A DNA stretch of 64,000 nucleotides from NCBI RefSeq assembly GCF_039545135.1, contig NZ_BAABRU010000015.1, positions 1 to 64,000 on the forward strand. The letters are read 5' to 3'. Numbering within the stretch: position 1 is the stretch's first letter; every line of letters starts with the position of its first letter. The position numbers and the translations under genes are program-made. The notes beneath the pieces are model-generated. The model was given only the letters and a program-made list of their open reading frames with translations. It was not told the DNA's origin and searched no databases. Below are positions 54,929 to 62,776 of this stretch, piece by piece. Origin of the DNA: Herpetosiphon gulosus. GTDB taxonomy: Bacteria > Chloroflexota > Chloroflexia > Chloroflexales > Herpetosiphonaceae.

Positions 54929-55930
54929 CTAGCGGTCAGGAATGACATCTAAGAAGAGGGTTGAATAGGCCCGACCCAATTCAATTGGCTCTTTGAGTGC
55001 GCCCTGAGTTTGTAACATTTGGTGGGTAAACGACCAAAGATCGGGTCGCATATCGCCAATTTTGGTATTCGCAGGCTTAATCAACTTCAGCATTTCGGTT
55101 AAGCGGCGTAGTTGGGCATCACGATTGAGCTTAACATCGTAGGTCACCACATAATCAACCGCTTGGCTTGGGTTAGCAATGACATCATTCCAACCTTTGA
55201 AGGTAGCCTTGAGAAACCGAGTGACCAAATCGGGATTTTCAGTTGCCATTTTTTCGGTAGTAATCAGAACCAATTCATAGCTATTGATGCCGTAATCACT
55301 CATCAACATAATCGAAGGTGGATAGCCTCGCTCACTTAGTTCAATTGCTTCGTTGATATTCCAGGCCACCAACGCATCAATCTCGCCATCAATCAACTGA
55401 TCGATGCCTGAATCAAAGCGGGGTAAAGGCTTGGCGCTCTCCAAATCAATGCCTTGGGCGGTCAACAAGGTATTGTAAAGCTGGGTTGCCCCGCCTTCCG
55501 AGACCAGCACTTTCTTGCCAACCAAATCTTGGGGCGTACGAATATTAGCGCCAGGCAGCGAAAGAATCGCCAATGGGCTATTTTGGGTTAGCACGGCAAT
55601 TCCAACCACGGGCTTACCATTGGCGCGAGCTTGAATCACACTATCGGCACTGGCCACCCCAAAATCAGCAGCTCCGCTGCTGACTTTTTCAGTACCATCG
55701 ATATAGCCGTTGGCATCAAAACCGCCTGCAATCAACTCAACATTCAAGTTCTGCTCACCAAAGCGGCCATTCTTTTCAGCAGCAAAAAAGCCCGACGACG
55801 AATAATCAAAAACCCAGTTCAACTGAAGCTTGACCGAATCCTTGGGTGCAGGTGTGGGGGTTGCTTGGCTCGTGCTACAAGCAGCAAGTAGCACCAGCAT
55901 GAGCACACTGAGATAGCTTAACCGGCGCAT
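54929..55930 (-). CDS. THI5/NMT1-like ABC substrate-binding lipoprotein, orphan
   Basis: 333 residues from ATG 55930, where GAGGAGT is followed by a compact lipoprotein signal (MRRLSYLSVLMLVLLAAC). A second start at 55963 also has a good GGAGG. The mature part shows LNWVFDYSSSGFFAAEKNG, GAADFGVASAD and a VAWNINEA segment typical of the NMT1/THI5/SsuA group that binds thiamine-pyrimidine precursors, riboflavin or sulfonates. No permease or ATPase gene adjoins, and no TPP or FMN riboswitch was seen upstream. Confidence 0.82.
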   Translation of the reverse strand: MRRLSYLSVLMLVLLAACSTSQATPTPAPKDSVKLQLNWVFDYSSSGFFAAEKNGRFGEQNLNVELIAGGFDANGYIDGTEKVSSGAADFGVASADSVIQARANGKPVVGIAVLTQNSPLAILSLPGANIRTPQDLVGKKVLVSEGGATQLYNTLLTAQGIDLESAKPLPRFDSGIDQLIDGEIDALVAWNINEAIELSERGYPPSIMLMSDYGINSYELVLITTEKMATENPDLVTRFLKATFKGWNDVIANPSQAVDYVVTYDVKLNRDAQLRRLTEMLKLIKPANTKIGDMRPDLWSFTHQMLQTQGALKEPIELGRAYSTLFLDVIPDR

Positions 55931-56133
55931 CCTAACTCCTCGGCGAGACAGAAGCTTAACCATGGGCAACCTCCATGAACAAAAAAGCACTAAGCAGAAT
56001 ATAATCTAGATACGGGCTGTGTAAATGTCATTATTAGCTCGACCAAAGTCCTTGTCAAGGTCTATAAGTCCTAGCCAAGCGCTAGGCGTATAAAACACCA
56101 AAGGTTTAATTTCATACCAAAAGGATGTTTATC

Positions 56134-56559
56134 ATGATCGAGCAACACAAACAATTATCGGCAATTGTGGTTCATCAAATCTATAACCAAGCCCAATTTG
56201 AGCAGATCGAGCTGATTTTTCACCCGCAATACGTGCAAAAACCGCTGGGCTATAATGGATTTAAAGGTGTTGAACGGCATGTCAACGAAGTACACAGCGT
56301 ATTTAGCGGTTTAAACCTAAGCTTAATTGACCAAATTGCTGAGGCTGACGGCGTAGTTAATTTGGTGCTCTTTAATGGTACTCATACAGGTCAGCTCTGG
56401 GAATTTGCCCCAACCCAGCGCCAAGCCAGCGTTATGTTAATCTTGATTCATCGTTTTGTAGAAGGCAAAATTGTTGAAGCTATCTTCAACCTTGATCAGC
56501 TAGGCCTACTCCAACAACTTAAATTATTGCCAACCCCAATCTGGGCCAAACCCAACTAA
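56134..56559 (+). CDS. SnoaL-like small protein
   Basis: 141 residues from ATG 56134 (AAAAGGAT eight bases upstream). NTF2-like fold: an N-terminal helix, then YVQKPLGYNGFKGVERHV, ADGVVNLVLFNGTHTGQLW and FVEGKIVEAIFNLDQLGLLQQL, which matches ester-cyclase/SnoaL-type proteins. May be a polyketide-cyclase-like enzyme or a small-ligand binding protein; no partner genes. Monocistronic. Confidence 0.72.
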   Translation: MIEQHKQLSAIVVHQIYNQAQFEQIELIFHPQYVQKPLGYNGFKGVERHVNEVHSVFSGLNLSLIDQIAEADGVVNLVLFNGTHTGQLWEFAPTQRQASVMLILIHRFVEGKIVEAIFNLDQLGLLQQLKLLPTPIWAKPN

Positions 56560-56608
56560 GTGTCAGATTTTCAAGCTTGCTGGCCCTCTCTACTACACCA
56601 TATAATTA

Positions 56609-56620
56609 AGCTATATAGCT
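56609..56620. promoter_or_regulatory. 12-bp palindrome upstream of the SDR gene
   Basis: AGCTATATAGCT, 28-39 bp before the start codon, in the position of a -10 region or operator. Confidence 0.3.
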
Positions 56621-56647
56621 AGTTTGTGTTGAGTAGAAAGGATTTCC

Positions 56648-57541
56648 ATGGCACACGCTCAAACAATTTTGGTAACTGGGAGCAGCAGCGGCTTAGGTCG
56701 GGCAATCGTCGAAACTTTGGCCCAGCATGGCCACACCGTATTCGCCTCAATGCGCGGGATTGCTGGCAAAAATGCCCAAGCTGCCCAAGAATTACGCGAT
56801 TTTGCTAGCCAGCATGGATTAAACATCGAACCAATCGAGCTTGATGTAGTCAATCAAGCCTCAGTGGATCAGGCAATTGCCACAATTCAAGCCAAAGCAG
56901 GCCGCCTCGATTGTTTGATCAACAACGCTGGTGCTGGATTGGCGGGATTAACCGAGGCCTGTAGCATCGAGCAAGTTCAGCAATTGTTTGATATCAATGT
57001 GTTTGGAGCGTTGCGGGTTACCAAAGCTGTTTTGCCATTAATGCGTCAACAGCAAGCAGGCCTGCTGATCACCATCTCCAGTACCAGTACTCAAATTGTT
57101 GTGCCATTTTTGGCCGCCTATGGAGCCAGCAAAGCCGCCGAAGAAATTATGGCCCAAAGTATGCATTACGAATTGACCTCGCTAGGCATTGATAGCGTAA
57201 TTTTACAGTTAGGTGGCTATGCTACCAAATTTGGTACTAATATTCAGGTTGCTGCCGACCAAAGCCTGAATGCCGCCTATGGTTTGGCTGGACAATTTGC
57301 TCAAGGCATCAGCTCAGGGATTGTGGCTGGGTTAGAGTATGCTGATAATCCAGTTGATGTGGGCAATAAAATCAATGAAATTTTGGCCTTGCCCAGCGAG
57401 CAACGCCCACGCAAATATAGCATGGGCGGTGGTTCGCAAGGCCTGAATGAACTCAACCAACAGCTTGAGCCATTGCAAGCAGGCCTGATCGGCTTGATGC
57501 AGATGGAGCCATTGTTGTTGCGTAGCCAAACTGCTAGCTAG
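56648..57541 (+). CDS. Short-chain dehydrogenase/reductase
   Basis: 297 residues with AAAGGATT before the ATG. Classical SDR: TGSSSGLGRAI (cofactor, residues about 10-20), INNAGAGLAG (NNAG), catalytic Ser in ISSTSTQ, YGASK as the Tyr-x-x-x-Lys pair. The cofactor loop carries Arg (SMRG), favouring NADP(H). The C-terminal 90 residues form the substrate lid common in 11-beta-HSD/AKR-like SDRs. Substrate unknown; a short RHH-like gene follows on the same strand. Confidence 0.87.
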   Translation: MAHAQTILVTGSSSGLGRAIVETLAQHGHTVFASMRGIAGKNAQAAQELRDFASQHGLNIEPIELDVVNQASVDQAIATIQAKAGRLDCLINNAGAGLAGLTEACSIEQVQQLFDINVFGALRVTKAVLPLMRQQQAGLLITISSTSTQIVVPFLAAYGASKAAEEIMAQSMHYELTSLGIDSVILQLGGYATKFGTNIQVAADQSLNAAYGLAGQFAQGISSGIVAGLEYADNPVDVGNKINEILALPSEQRPRKYSMGGGSQGLNELNQQLEPLQAGLIGLMQMEPLLLRSQTAS

Positions 57542-57588
57542 TCTACTCGTTGAGAGTCGAGAGAGGCTACAATTCAAGGAATCAGCCC

Positions 57589-57828
57589 ATGCCTACAATC
57601 CAAATGGCCGAACCAACACTGGCCCTCGCCGAACAACTGGCGCAACGCTTTCATTGCACGCCCAACGAAGTATTGCGGCGTGGGCTGATTTTGCTCGAAT
57701 TTTTACTTGCGCAACAAACCCAAGGCCACCAAATTAGCATCGCCGATCAGCAAACAATTCGGTGTTTGGTGCTGACCCATTATTCTGATGGCTATATTAA
57801 TGTTCATGATGATCGGATTGTGTTCTAA
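57589..57828 (+). CDS. Small RHH-like protein
   Basis: 79 residues from ATG 57589 (AAGGAA upstream). The N-terminal MPTIQMAEPTLALAEQLAQR and PNEVLRRGLILLEFL suggest a short strand and two helices of ribbon-helix-helix type; the rest (HQISIADQQTIRCLVL, YINVHDDRIVF) looks like a small beta segment. Possibly an antitoxin- or regulator-like protein, but no toxin gene adjoins. Low certainty on function. Confidence 0.6.
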   Translation: MPTIQMAEPTLALAEQLAQRFHCTPNEVLRRGLILLEFLLAQQTQGHQISIADQQTIRCLVLTHYSDGYINVHDDRIVF

Positions 57829-57836
57829 GCTTATTT

Positions 57837-58421
57837 TCAATCCTCAATCTCAGAGAGATGCAACTCAATTCGGCGATCAGGTAAGAGCCAAATAATTGCT
57901 ACTGCCACATAGAAAAAGCCCGCTAAGGCTGGATGAATAAAGGCACAGCCAATTGCTAAAATATAGAGCAAGGGCGAGAGTTTGCCTTTAAGATCACGCC
58001 CGATCAATTTTGCCAGTGAAGAATTTGCGCCTTGGCTGCGAATAATCGTGCGTTGCAAAATCCAATACGCCAGCGCCGCCCCCAACATCACAATCCCATA
58101 GGCGGCGGTAGGAATAGCCGCAAAGTGGTTTTCACCCATCCAGCCAGTGGTGAATGGCACCAACGAGAGCCAAAACAACAAGTGTAAATTAGCCCATAGC
58201 ATTGCCCCATTGGCCTGTTTAGTCACATGCAGCATATGATGATGATTGTTCCAATAGATCCCAATATAGACAAAACTCAAAATGTACGATAGCAACACTG
58301 GCACTAACGGTTGTATATCAGCCCAAGTATCGCCATGAGGAATCTTCAACTCCAATACCATAATCGTCAAAATAATTGCGAGTACACCATCACTAAACGC
58401 CTCTAACCGCTGTGTTTTCAT
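57837..58421 (-). CDS. TMEM175-like potassium channel (DUF1211)
   Basis: 194 residues from ATG 58421 (AGGAG five bases upstream). Six helices; the N-terminal RLEAFSDGVLAIILTIMVLEL holds the RxxxFSD motif of TMEM175 proteins, followed by YIGIYWNNHHHML and FWLSLVPFTTGW. Bacterial members form K+-selective tetrameric leak channels. Single gene, divergent from the beta-propeller gene; a TGACA-atttt-TGTCA dyad (58457-58471) lies between. Confidence 0.87.
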   Translation of the reverse strand: MKTQRLEAFSDGVLAIILTIMVLELKIPHGDTWADIQPLVPVLLSYILSFVYIGIYWNNHHHMLHVTKQANGAMLWANLHLLFWLSLVPFTTGWMGENHFAAIPTAAYGIVMLGAALAYWILQRTIIRSQGANSSLAKLIGRDLKGKLSPLLYILAIGCAFIHPALAGFFYVAVAIIWLLPDRRIELHLSEIED

Positions 58422-58539
58422 CACCACTCCTGAATCTTGCTGGAATTACAGCTATTTGACAATTTTTGTCATATTGTGTCAACCCCCAATCGACTAGGCT
58501 TACCACTATACAAGTTGACAGCGGTTACGGAGGAACATC

Positions 58540-59565
58540 ATGCGTTTGAAGAAATGGTCGTTGATTGCAATCGTGCTGGTTGGTTTATTGCTTGTTCAGC
58601 CTATTACCCCAAGCAGAGCCAGCCCGCAAGCTTTGGATATTGCTACCAGAGGATCGATTAGTTGTGCCACGCCTACGACTGATCGAATCGATTGCTTTGT
58701 GGTTGGCGATGATAAACAAGTTTGGCAACATTCATGGCAAAGTAGCCTTGGTTGGGGCAATTGGGTTGGTTTAGGCTTTCCCGATTTCACAATCGATACA
58801 GGTGGTGGGGTTTCGGCGGTTGCCCGTGATAACACAACGATTGATATTTTTGTGAGTGGCAAGGATGGTAATTTTTTCAATCTGTACCAACGCACCTGGA
58901 ATGGCACAACTTGGAGTGATTGGATCAGCTTAGGCGGGCCAAGTTCGTGGGATATTTACGAATTGAGCTGTACCTCGGCCTCGGCCAACAACATTAGCTG
59001 TTTTGTTCGCGCTAGCGATAACCACCTTTGGCAAAAAACTTGGAGTGGCAGTGGTTGGTCAACGTGGAGCGATCTTGGAGCCTTCACCAATGGGCATCCA
59101 TTTAAAGGCCTAGCTTCAAGTAATTACAACGCTGATAGTATTCTGCTGTTTGCTATCGGCAACGATGGTCATGCCTATCGTCGCTATTACGAAAGTGGTG
59201 TTTGGAGTGCATGGGTCGATGATGGCGTGCCAAGTGGCAGCCCATTCGAACAAGTGAATTGTCATGACCAAGCTGGCAGCAAAATAACCTGTGCGTTTAC
59301 CGATACCATGGGGGACGTTTGGTATCGAACCTGGGAATCAGGCTGGAGCACATTTATGCCGCTAGCAACCCCACCCTCAAGTGGTAAGGGGGTTGCAGTA
59401 GCCCATTATTCAAGCTTGGGAACGGTAATCATCACGAATGCGCTCGATGGTAGGCTTTATCGAACATTCCTGACCGACTCAACGAGCGTTTGGTCAAGTT
59501 GGATCGACAATGGTCGCCCACAAGACATCCAAATCTTCCTGCCAATGGCAATAAAACCCAACTAG
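58540..59565 (+). CDS. Exported PLL-like beta-propeller lectin with YLP tail
   Basis: 341 residues with GGAGGA before the ATG. Signal peptide (cleavage around SRASPQA), then six to seven repeats of the kind V-x-G-x-D-x-x-(L/V)-x-x-x-x-W...W-x-x-W-x-x-LG (QHSWQSSLGWGNWVGLG, QRTWNGTTWSDWISLGG, QKTWSGSGWSTWSDLG), as in PLL/fucose-binding seven-bladed propellers. Ends IQIFLPMAIKPN. Likely a secreted carbohydrate-binding protein. Its TAG stop overlaps the TAG of the convergent gene through the shared CTAG. Confidence 0.78.
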   Translation: MRLKKWSLIAIVLVGLLLVQPITPSRASPQALDIATRGSISCATPTTDRIDCFVVGDDKQVWQHSWQSSLGWGNWVGLGFPDFTIDTGGGVSAVARDNTTIDIFVSGKDGNFFNLYQRTWNGTTWSDWISLGGPSSWDIYELSCTSASANNISCFVRASDNHLWQKTWSGSGWSTWSDLGAFTNGHPFKGLASSNYNADSILLFAIGNDGHAYRRYYESGVWSAWVDDGVPSGSPFEQVNCHDQAGSKITCAFTDTMGDVWYRTWESGWSTFMPLATPPSSGKGVAVAHYSSLGTVIITNALDGRLYRTFLTDSTSVWSSWIDNGRPQDIQIFLPMAIKPN

Positions 59566-60074
59566 GCTTTGAGTAAGGCAAAATGGCGCATATCAGCAAC
59601 CTGTTGCTTGTTGCGTTTGAATAATTCTTGATTGTAGCCGACAATCAAGGCCAGAGCGCTAGCTTCATATTCGCTGTAGTCTGCATCAAAATACATTGCA
59701 GCCGCCAGCATGAGGCTAGCGCGATCGGTATATTGATGGCCGATCAATTGGCGTTTCGCCGTAGCCAACGAAATTTCCGTAACTGGTAGGCCCGTCCCAT
59801 AAATCAAGCCAATCAAGGCTCCCACAATCCGTTGACAGGCAATCAGATCAGCGGGCTGGGTTTTAGGCAATGGCGCATTAATCACACATTCAACCAATTT
59901 TGGATAATCGCGCAACCATTGTTGGCATGATTGGGCTGCGAGGATAATGCGTTGCTTGGGGGTACAACGGCGGGCATCAAGGTCAAGGTGGGCATGTTCA
60001 ATAACTCGGGCGGTAGCGCGTTCGAAAACAACCATACCCAAATTTGCGGCTGAAATATCAAGTGCAAGAATCAT
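59562..60074 (-). CDS. RuvC-like (RNase H fold) protein
   Basis: 170 residues; GGGAG before the ATG. Opens with ILALDISAANLGMVVFE, giving the first catalytic Asp; ECVINAPLPKTQPADL holds a second acid; the tail SEYEASALALIVGY resembles the D-x-x-D-A-x-A-L-A end of RuvC, with Glu for Asp and one acid missing. Length equals RuvC (170-180). It may be an active resolvase, a diverged one, or a nuclease of another kind. ruvA/ruvB are not adjacent, so it is probably not the housekeeping RuvC. Its leader can fold into AGCCATG/CATGGCT and TGAGG/CCTCA stems (60113-60178). Confidence 0.65.
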   Translation of the reverse strand: MILALDISAANLGMVVFERATARVIEHAHLDLDARRCTPKQRIILAAQSCQQWLRDYPKLVECVINAPLPKTQPADLIACQRIVGALIGLIYGTGLPVTEISLATAKRQLIGHQYTDRASLMLAAAMYFDADYSEYEASALALIVGYNQELFKRNKQQVADMRHFALLKA

Positions 60075-60250
60075 CGTTCTACTCCCTTATGTTGTGTCAT
60101 GGTTGAGGAGGTCGCGTGAATAGCCATGAACATGCGGCAATGGACATGGCTCTAGCCTCAGAATCTCAGTACCACCTATTCGCTAAACGGTTAATCCTTG
60201 GATGCTAACCCATAGGGGTGATATTTGATCCAGAATTGCCCCAAGTACTA

Positions 60251-60290
60251 GACCTATTTAGGTTACTGATACGACCTATTGTCTTAGGTC
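60251..60290. promoter_or_regulatory. Two neighbouring GACCTA dyads
   Basis: ACCTA-tt-TAGGT (60252-60263) and GACCTA-ttgtct-TAGGTC (60273-60290) share a half-site and lie 24 bp apart centre to centre in a 500-bp gene-free gap. Candidate regulator binding sites or a small folded RNA. Confidence 0.35.
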
Positions 60291-60380
60291 AGCCTTACCA
60301 AAAGGATTACTACCAAACCGCTGATTAAAGATTCAAGCCCTCAACCTTGGGGGTAGGACAATTGAGGAAGCAATAATGCC

Positions 60381-60452
60381 AAAAACGACTAAAACCACAA
60401 ACGGCTCGCAAAATGGAGCCGCTTGTGGGAGAGAAGAGAGAGGAGAAGGTTT
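60381..60452 (-). ncRNA. Candidate CU-rich small RNA
   Basis: On the minus strand TTGACA (60487-60482), a 17-bp spacer and TATATT (60464-60459) predict a start near 60452. The first 20-odd nucleotides are almost all C and U (CCUUCUCCUCUCUCUUCUC), then comes a hairpin, CCACAA-G-CGGCUC with GAGCCG-U-UUGUGG (60428-60395), then UUUUAGUCGUUUUU. The stem pairs fully only on this strand (G-U here, A-C mismatch on the other). The pyrimidine stretch could pair with Shine-Dalgarno sequences. Nothing is known of its targets. Confidence 0.6.
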
Positions 60453-60458
60453 GACATG

Positions 60459-60487
60459 AATATAGCAAAACTAGTTTAATTTGTCAA
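60459..60487 (-). promoter_or_regulatory. Consensus promoter of the candidate small RNA
   Basis: TTGACA, 17 bp, TATATT on the minus strand, pointing away from the metallophosphoesterase gene and reaching a terminator about 60 bp later. Confidence 0.65.
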
Positions 60488-60629
60488 GTAGCAATTAAAT
60501 ATTGCTTAGCGCCGCTGCAATAGATGTTTACAAAAAAAAGCTTAGCAAACTACTAACTCGTAGTACACTATTTAGGTGCTTGTTTATCGGCACACCACGA
60601 TCTGCAATCAATCACCGAGAGGAATATCT

Positions 60630-61838
60630 ATGGCTGCATCCGAGGCAGATAGCTTGCCGAAAGCTCGCCCATCACAACGGCTCAATCGACGCAAAATTGC
60701 CAGCATCATTATGGCTTGGATGGCACTGTGCTGGCTAATTATTGGCAGTGTGTTTTACAGTGTCGTACCTGGTGGCTGGCTGAGCATCCTTGGCTTGACG
60801 CTCTTGAGTTACATTCCCTTGCTCTTTGTGGCACGTTCGTTTGGCGGGCCAGTTGCGCCATCGGCGCATCTACGCTTATGGGGCTTTCGACCATTTTGGT
60901 ATAGCCAATTGCTATTGCCATTGATGGCAATCGGTGGCTTGGTTGGTTTGATTATCGGCTTGCCCTTCCATAGCAGTGGCTTGCTGGGGCGTGGCTTGGC
61001 TGGTGGCATTGGTTTGCTCTATTTAACAGGCATTGGTTTGGCCTATTTTGGCTCACGCCGCCTAGCCGTGCGCGAATTGACCGCCAATTTGCCCCAATTG
61101 CCCAACGAATTAGCTGGCTTGAAAATTGTGCAAATCTCAGATACTCACGTCGGACCACATACTTCACGCCGCCACTTGCGTAACGTGGTCGCCGCAATCG
61201 AAGCCGCCAAGCCTGACCTGATTGTAATGACTGGCGATCAAGTTGATGATTATGTTGATGACGTTGAACCATTTGCCGCAGCCTTTGGCCAACTCTCCGC
61301 CCCTCTAGGCGTTGTCGCCATCGCTGGCAATCACGATGTCTATGCTGGTTGGGATGGAGTGCGATCTGGCTTAGAAGCTATGGGCATCAAAGTTTTGGTC
61401 AATCAAGCGACAGCTTTTAACTATCGTGGCGTGCGTTGGTGGCTAGCAGGCACTGGCGATCCCGCTGGAACCTATGTGGCCCAAGGTCGCGAAGTCGTGG
61501 CCCCCGATATCCCGAAAACCTTAGCTGATGTTCCAGCCAACGAGTTTCATGTGGTTTTAGCTCATAACCCAGCGCTCTGGCCAGCCTTGGCCCAACGTAA
61601 TGTGCCACTGACCCTGAGCGGCCATACCCACTACGGCCAATTTGCCATCCCCAAACTTGGCTGGAGCATGGCCTCGGCCTTTTTGGAGCATGCCATGGGT
61701 CACTATCAGCTTGAGCAATCGCTACTCTACATCAATCCAGGTACAAATTACTGGGGCATTCCCTTCCGGCTTGGCACGAAGCCCGAAGTCACCGTGATTA
61801 CTTTGCAACCCAGCCAAACTGCCTCAATCGTTGGGTAA
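60630..61838 (+). CDS. Membrane-anchored metallophosphoesterase (YkuE/YaeI-like)
   Basis: 402 residues from ATG 60630 (GAGAGGAA upstream). Four to five N-terminal helices (about 25-145), then a calcineurin-like phosphoesterase domain: IVQISDTHVGPH (D-x-H), MTGDQVDDYVDD (GD), AIAGNHDVY (GNHD), VVLAHNPALWP and SGHTHYGQF, supplying all metal ligands. Family members act as UDP-diacylglucosamine- or phosphodiester-cleaving enzymes at the membrane; the true substrate here is unknown. Confidence 0.88.
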   Translation: MAASEADSLPKARPSQRLNRRKIASIIMAWMALCWLIIGSVFYSVVPGGWLSILGLTLLSYIPLLFVARSFGGPVAPSAHLRLWGFRPFWYSQLLLPLMAIGGLVGLIIGLPFHSSGLLGRGLAGGIGLLYLTGIGLAYFGSRRLAVRELTANLPQLPNELAGLKIVQISDTHVGPHTSRRHLRNVVAAIEAAKPDLIVMTGDQVDDYVDDVEPFAAAFGQLSAPLGVVAIAGNHDVYAGWDGVRSGLEAMGIKVLVNQATAFNYRGVRWWLAGTGDPAGTYVAQGREVVAPDIPKTLADVPANEFHVVLAHNPALWPALAQRNVPLTLSGHTHYGQFAIPKLGWSMASAFLEHAMGHYQLEQSLLYINPGTNYWGIPFRLGTKPEVTVITLQPSQTASIVG

Positions 61839-61860
61839 ACTTAAACGAGCTTAAACAAAA

Positions 61861-61885
61861 AGACACTCGGCAAAACCGAGTGTCT
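61861..61885 (-). terminator. Terminator of tRNA-Glu
   Basis: AGACACTCGG-caaaa-CCGAGTGTCT; on the minus strand it is followed by TTTTTGTTT. It also faces the convergent phosphoesterase gene. Confidence 0.88.
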
Positions 61886-61962
61886 TGGTGACGCATACGG
61901 GATTCGAACCCGTGATCTTCACCTTGAAAGGGTGACGTCCTAGGCCGCTAGACGAATGCGCC
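61886..61962 (-). tRNA. trnE: tRNA-Glu (anticodon UUC)
   Basis: Clover-leaf on the minus strand: acceptor GGCGCAT/ATGCGTC (one G-U), D-arm with TCTAGCGGCCTAGGA, anticodon loop CTTTCAA, T-arm with GGTTCGAATCC, discriminator A and an encoded CCA. The TTC anticodon and the Glu-type D-arm identify it. Confidence 0.97.
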
Positions 61963-61976
61963 GTGCAACGTTGTGT

Positions 61977-62004
61977 ATTATATCCAGCAGCCAGTTTTTG
62001 TCAA
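61977..62004 (-). promoter_or_regulatory. Promoter of tRNA-Glu
   Basis: On the minus strand TTGACA (62004-61999), 16-bp spacer, TATAAT (61982-61977), ending 14 bp before the tRNA. Confidence 0.9.
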
Positions 62005-62008
62005 ATCG

Positions 62009-62686
62009 TTAGCTTGCGGCAATTTCCAGCGTTTCGGCGCTGGCTTGATTTTGGTTGCCACCGACCGCTGCGCTTGGGCTAATTTGCCAGTGATAATCAG
62101 CATCCAGCACGGCGGTAATGGTATCGTAGCCTGATGGAAAAACCAGCTGTTGAGGCTTGGTCGTTGTGTTGATAATGATGTCGTTCTCAACCACTGTATA
62201 GCCAAACACGATCCAATAATCAATCTTTGGGGTAAACGTTGCGGTCACGTTTGGTTCGGAAGCAACTACAAAAACTGGGCTACCAGCAAAACTCACGCCT
62301 ATTTGCACCGCATTTGATCCGACCGTGCTATCTTGCACAATCACCAACGAGCCTGCTATCTCAGCTTTAGTTTGGTCTTTGAAGGTATAGGCATCGTCGA
62401 TTTGGGTCAGGGTCACTTGGTTGTTTTGGCTCTCATCGGCAGGCCACAGCTGAATCAAGTTAGTCGTGATGCCAATGTTATCAACTGGAGCCACATTTTG
62501 GACCCAAGTAAATCCATAGGCCTGATCGTTCCAACTAAAGCTTGCTTGGGTTGTAGGATGAACTGGCTGGTTGATAAAGCGATAGGCCGCCAAATCACCA
62601 AGATCAGGACTTTGGGTATAGACCATCATCGAGCCAAAAGTCGGCGATTCGTTGACCATCACTAACGTCAATTGCTTGCTGCTCAT
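62009..62686 (-). CDS. RhiA-like protein
   Basis: 225 residues from ATG 62686 (AGGAGGAA upstream). All-beta sequence without signal peptide: LTLVMVNESPTFGSMMVYTQ at the start, FSWNDQAYGFTWVQ, VSFAGSPVFVVASEPNVTATF, YWIVFG and LDADYHWQISP at the end. This order matches proteins annotated as rhizosphere-expressed RhiA, small bacterial proteins under quorum or stress control whose function is unknown. The identification rests on remembered family pattern, so moderate certainty. Confidence 0.6.
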   Translation of the reverse strand: MSSKQLTLVMVNESPTFGSMMVYTQSPDLGDLAAYRFINQPVHPTTQASFSWNDQAYGFTWVQNVAPVDNIGITTNLIQLWPADESQNNQVTLTQIDDAYTFKDQTKAEIAGSLVIVQDSTVGSNAVQIGVSFAGSPVFVVASEPNVTATFTPKIDYWIVFGYTVVENDIIINTTTKPQQLVFPSGYDTITAVLDADYHWQISPSAAVGGNQNQASAETLEIAAS

Positions 62687-62776
62687 TGTTCCTCCTAATT
62701 GCAAACTGTCAACACCCTAGCAATAAAGGTCAAGCCAAGCTAGTTTGTTGACAGTCGGGCAACCAAGAACAACTTG

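Noticed and set aside
55991-56133. TPP or FMN riboswitch upstream of the THI5-like gene
   Set aside because: None of the conserved core words of either riboswitch is visible; only a short CCTAGC/GCTAGG stem is present.
60376-60459. 27-codon plus-strand frame with a GAGGAAG upstream
   Set aside because: It lies antisense to a promoter-hairpin-U-tract unit whose stem pairs better on the minus strand; composition is not protein-like. The small RNA is the better reading.
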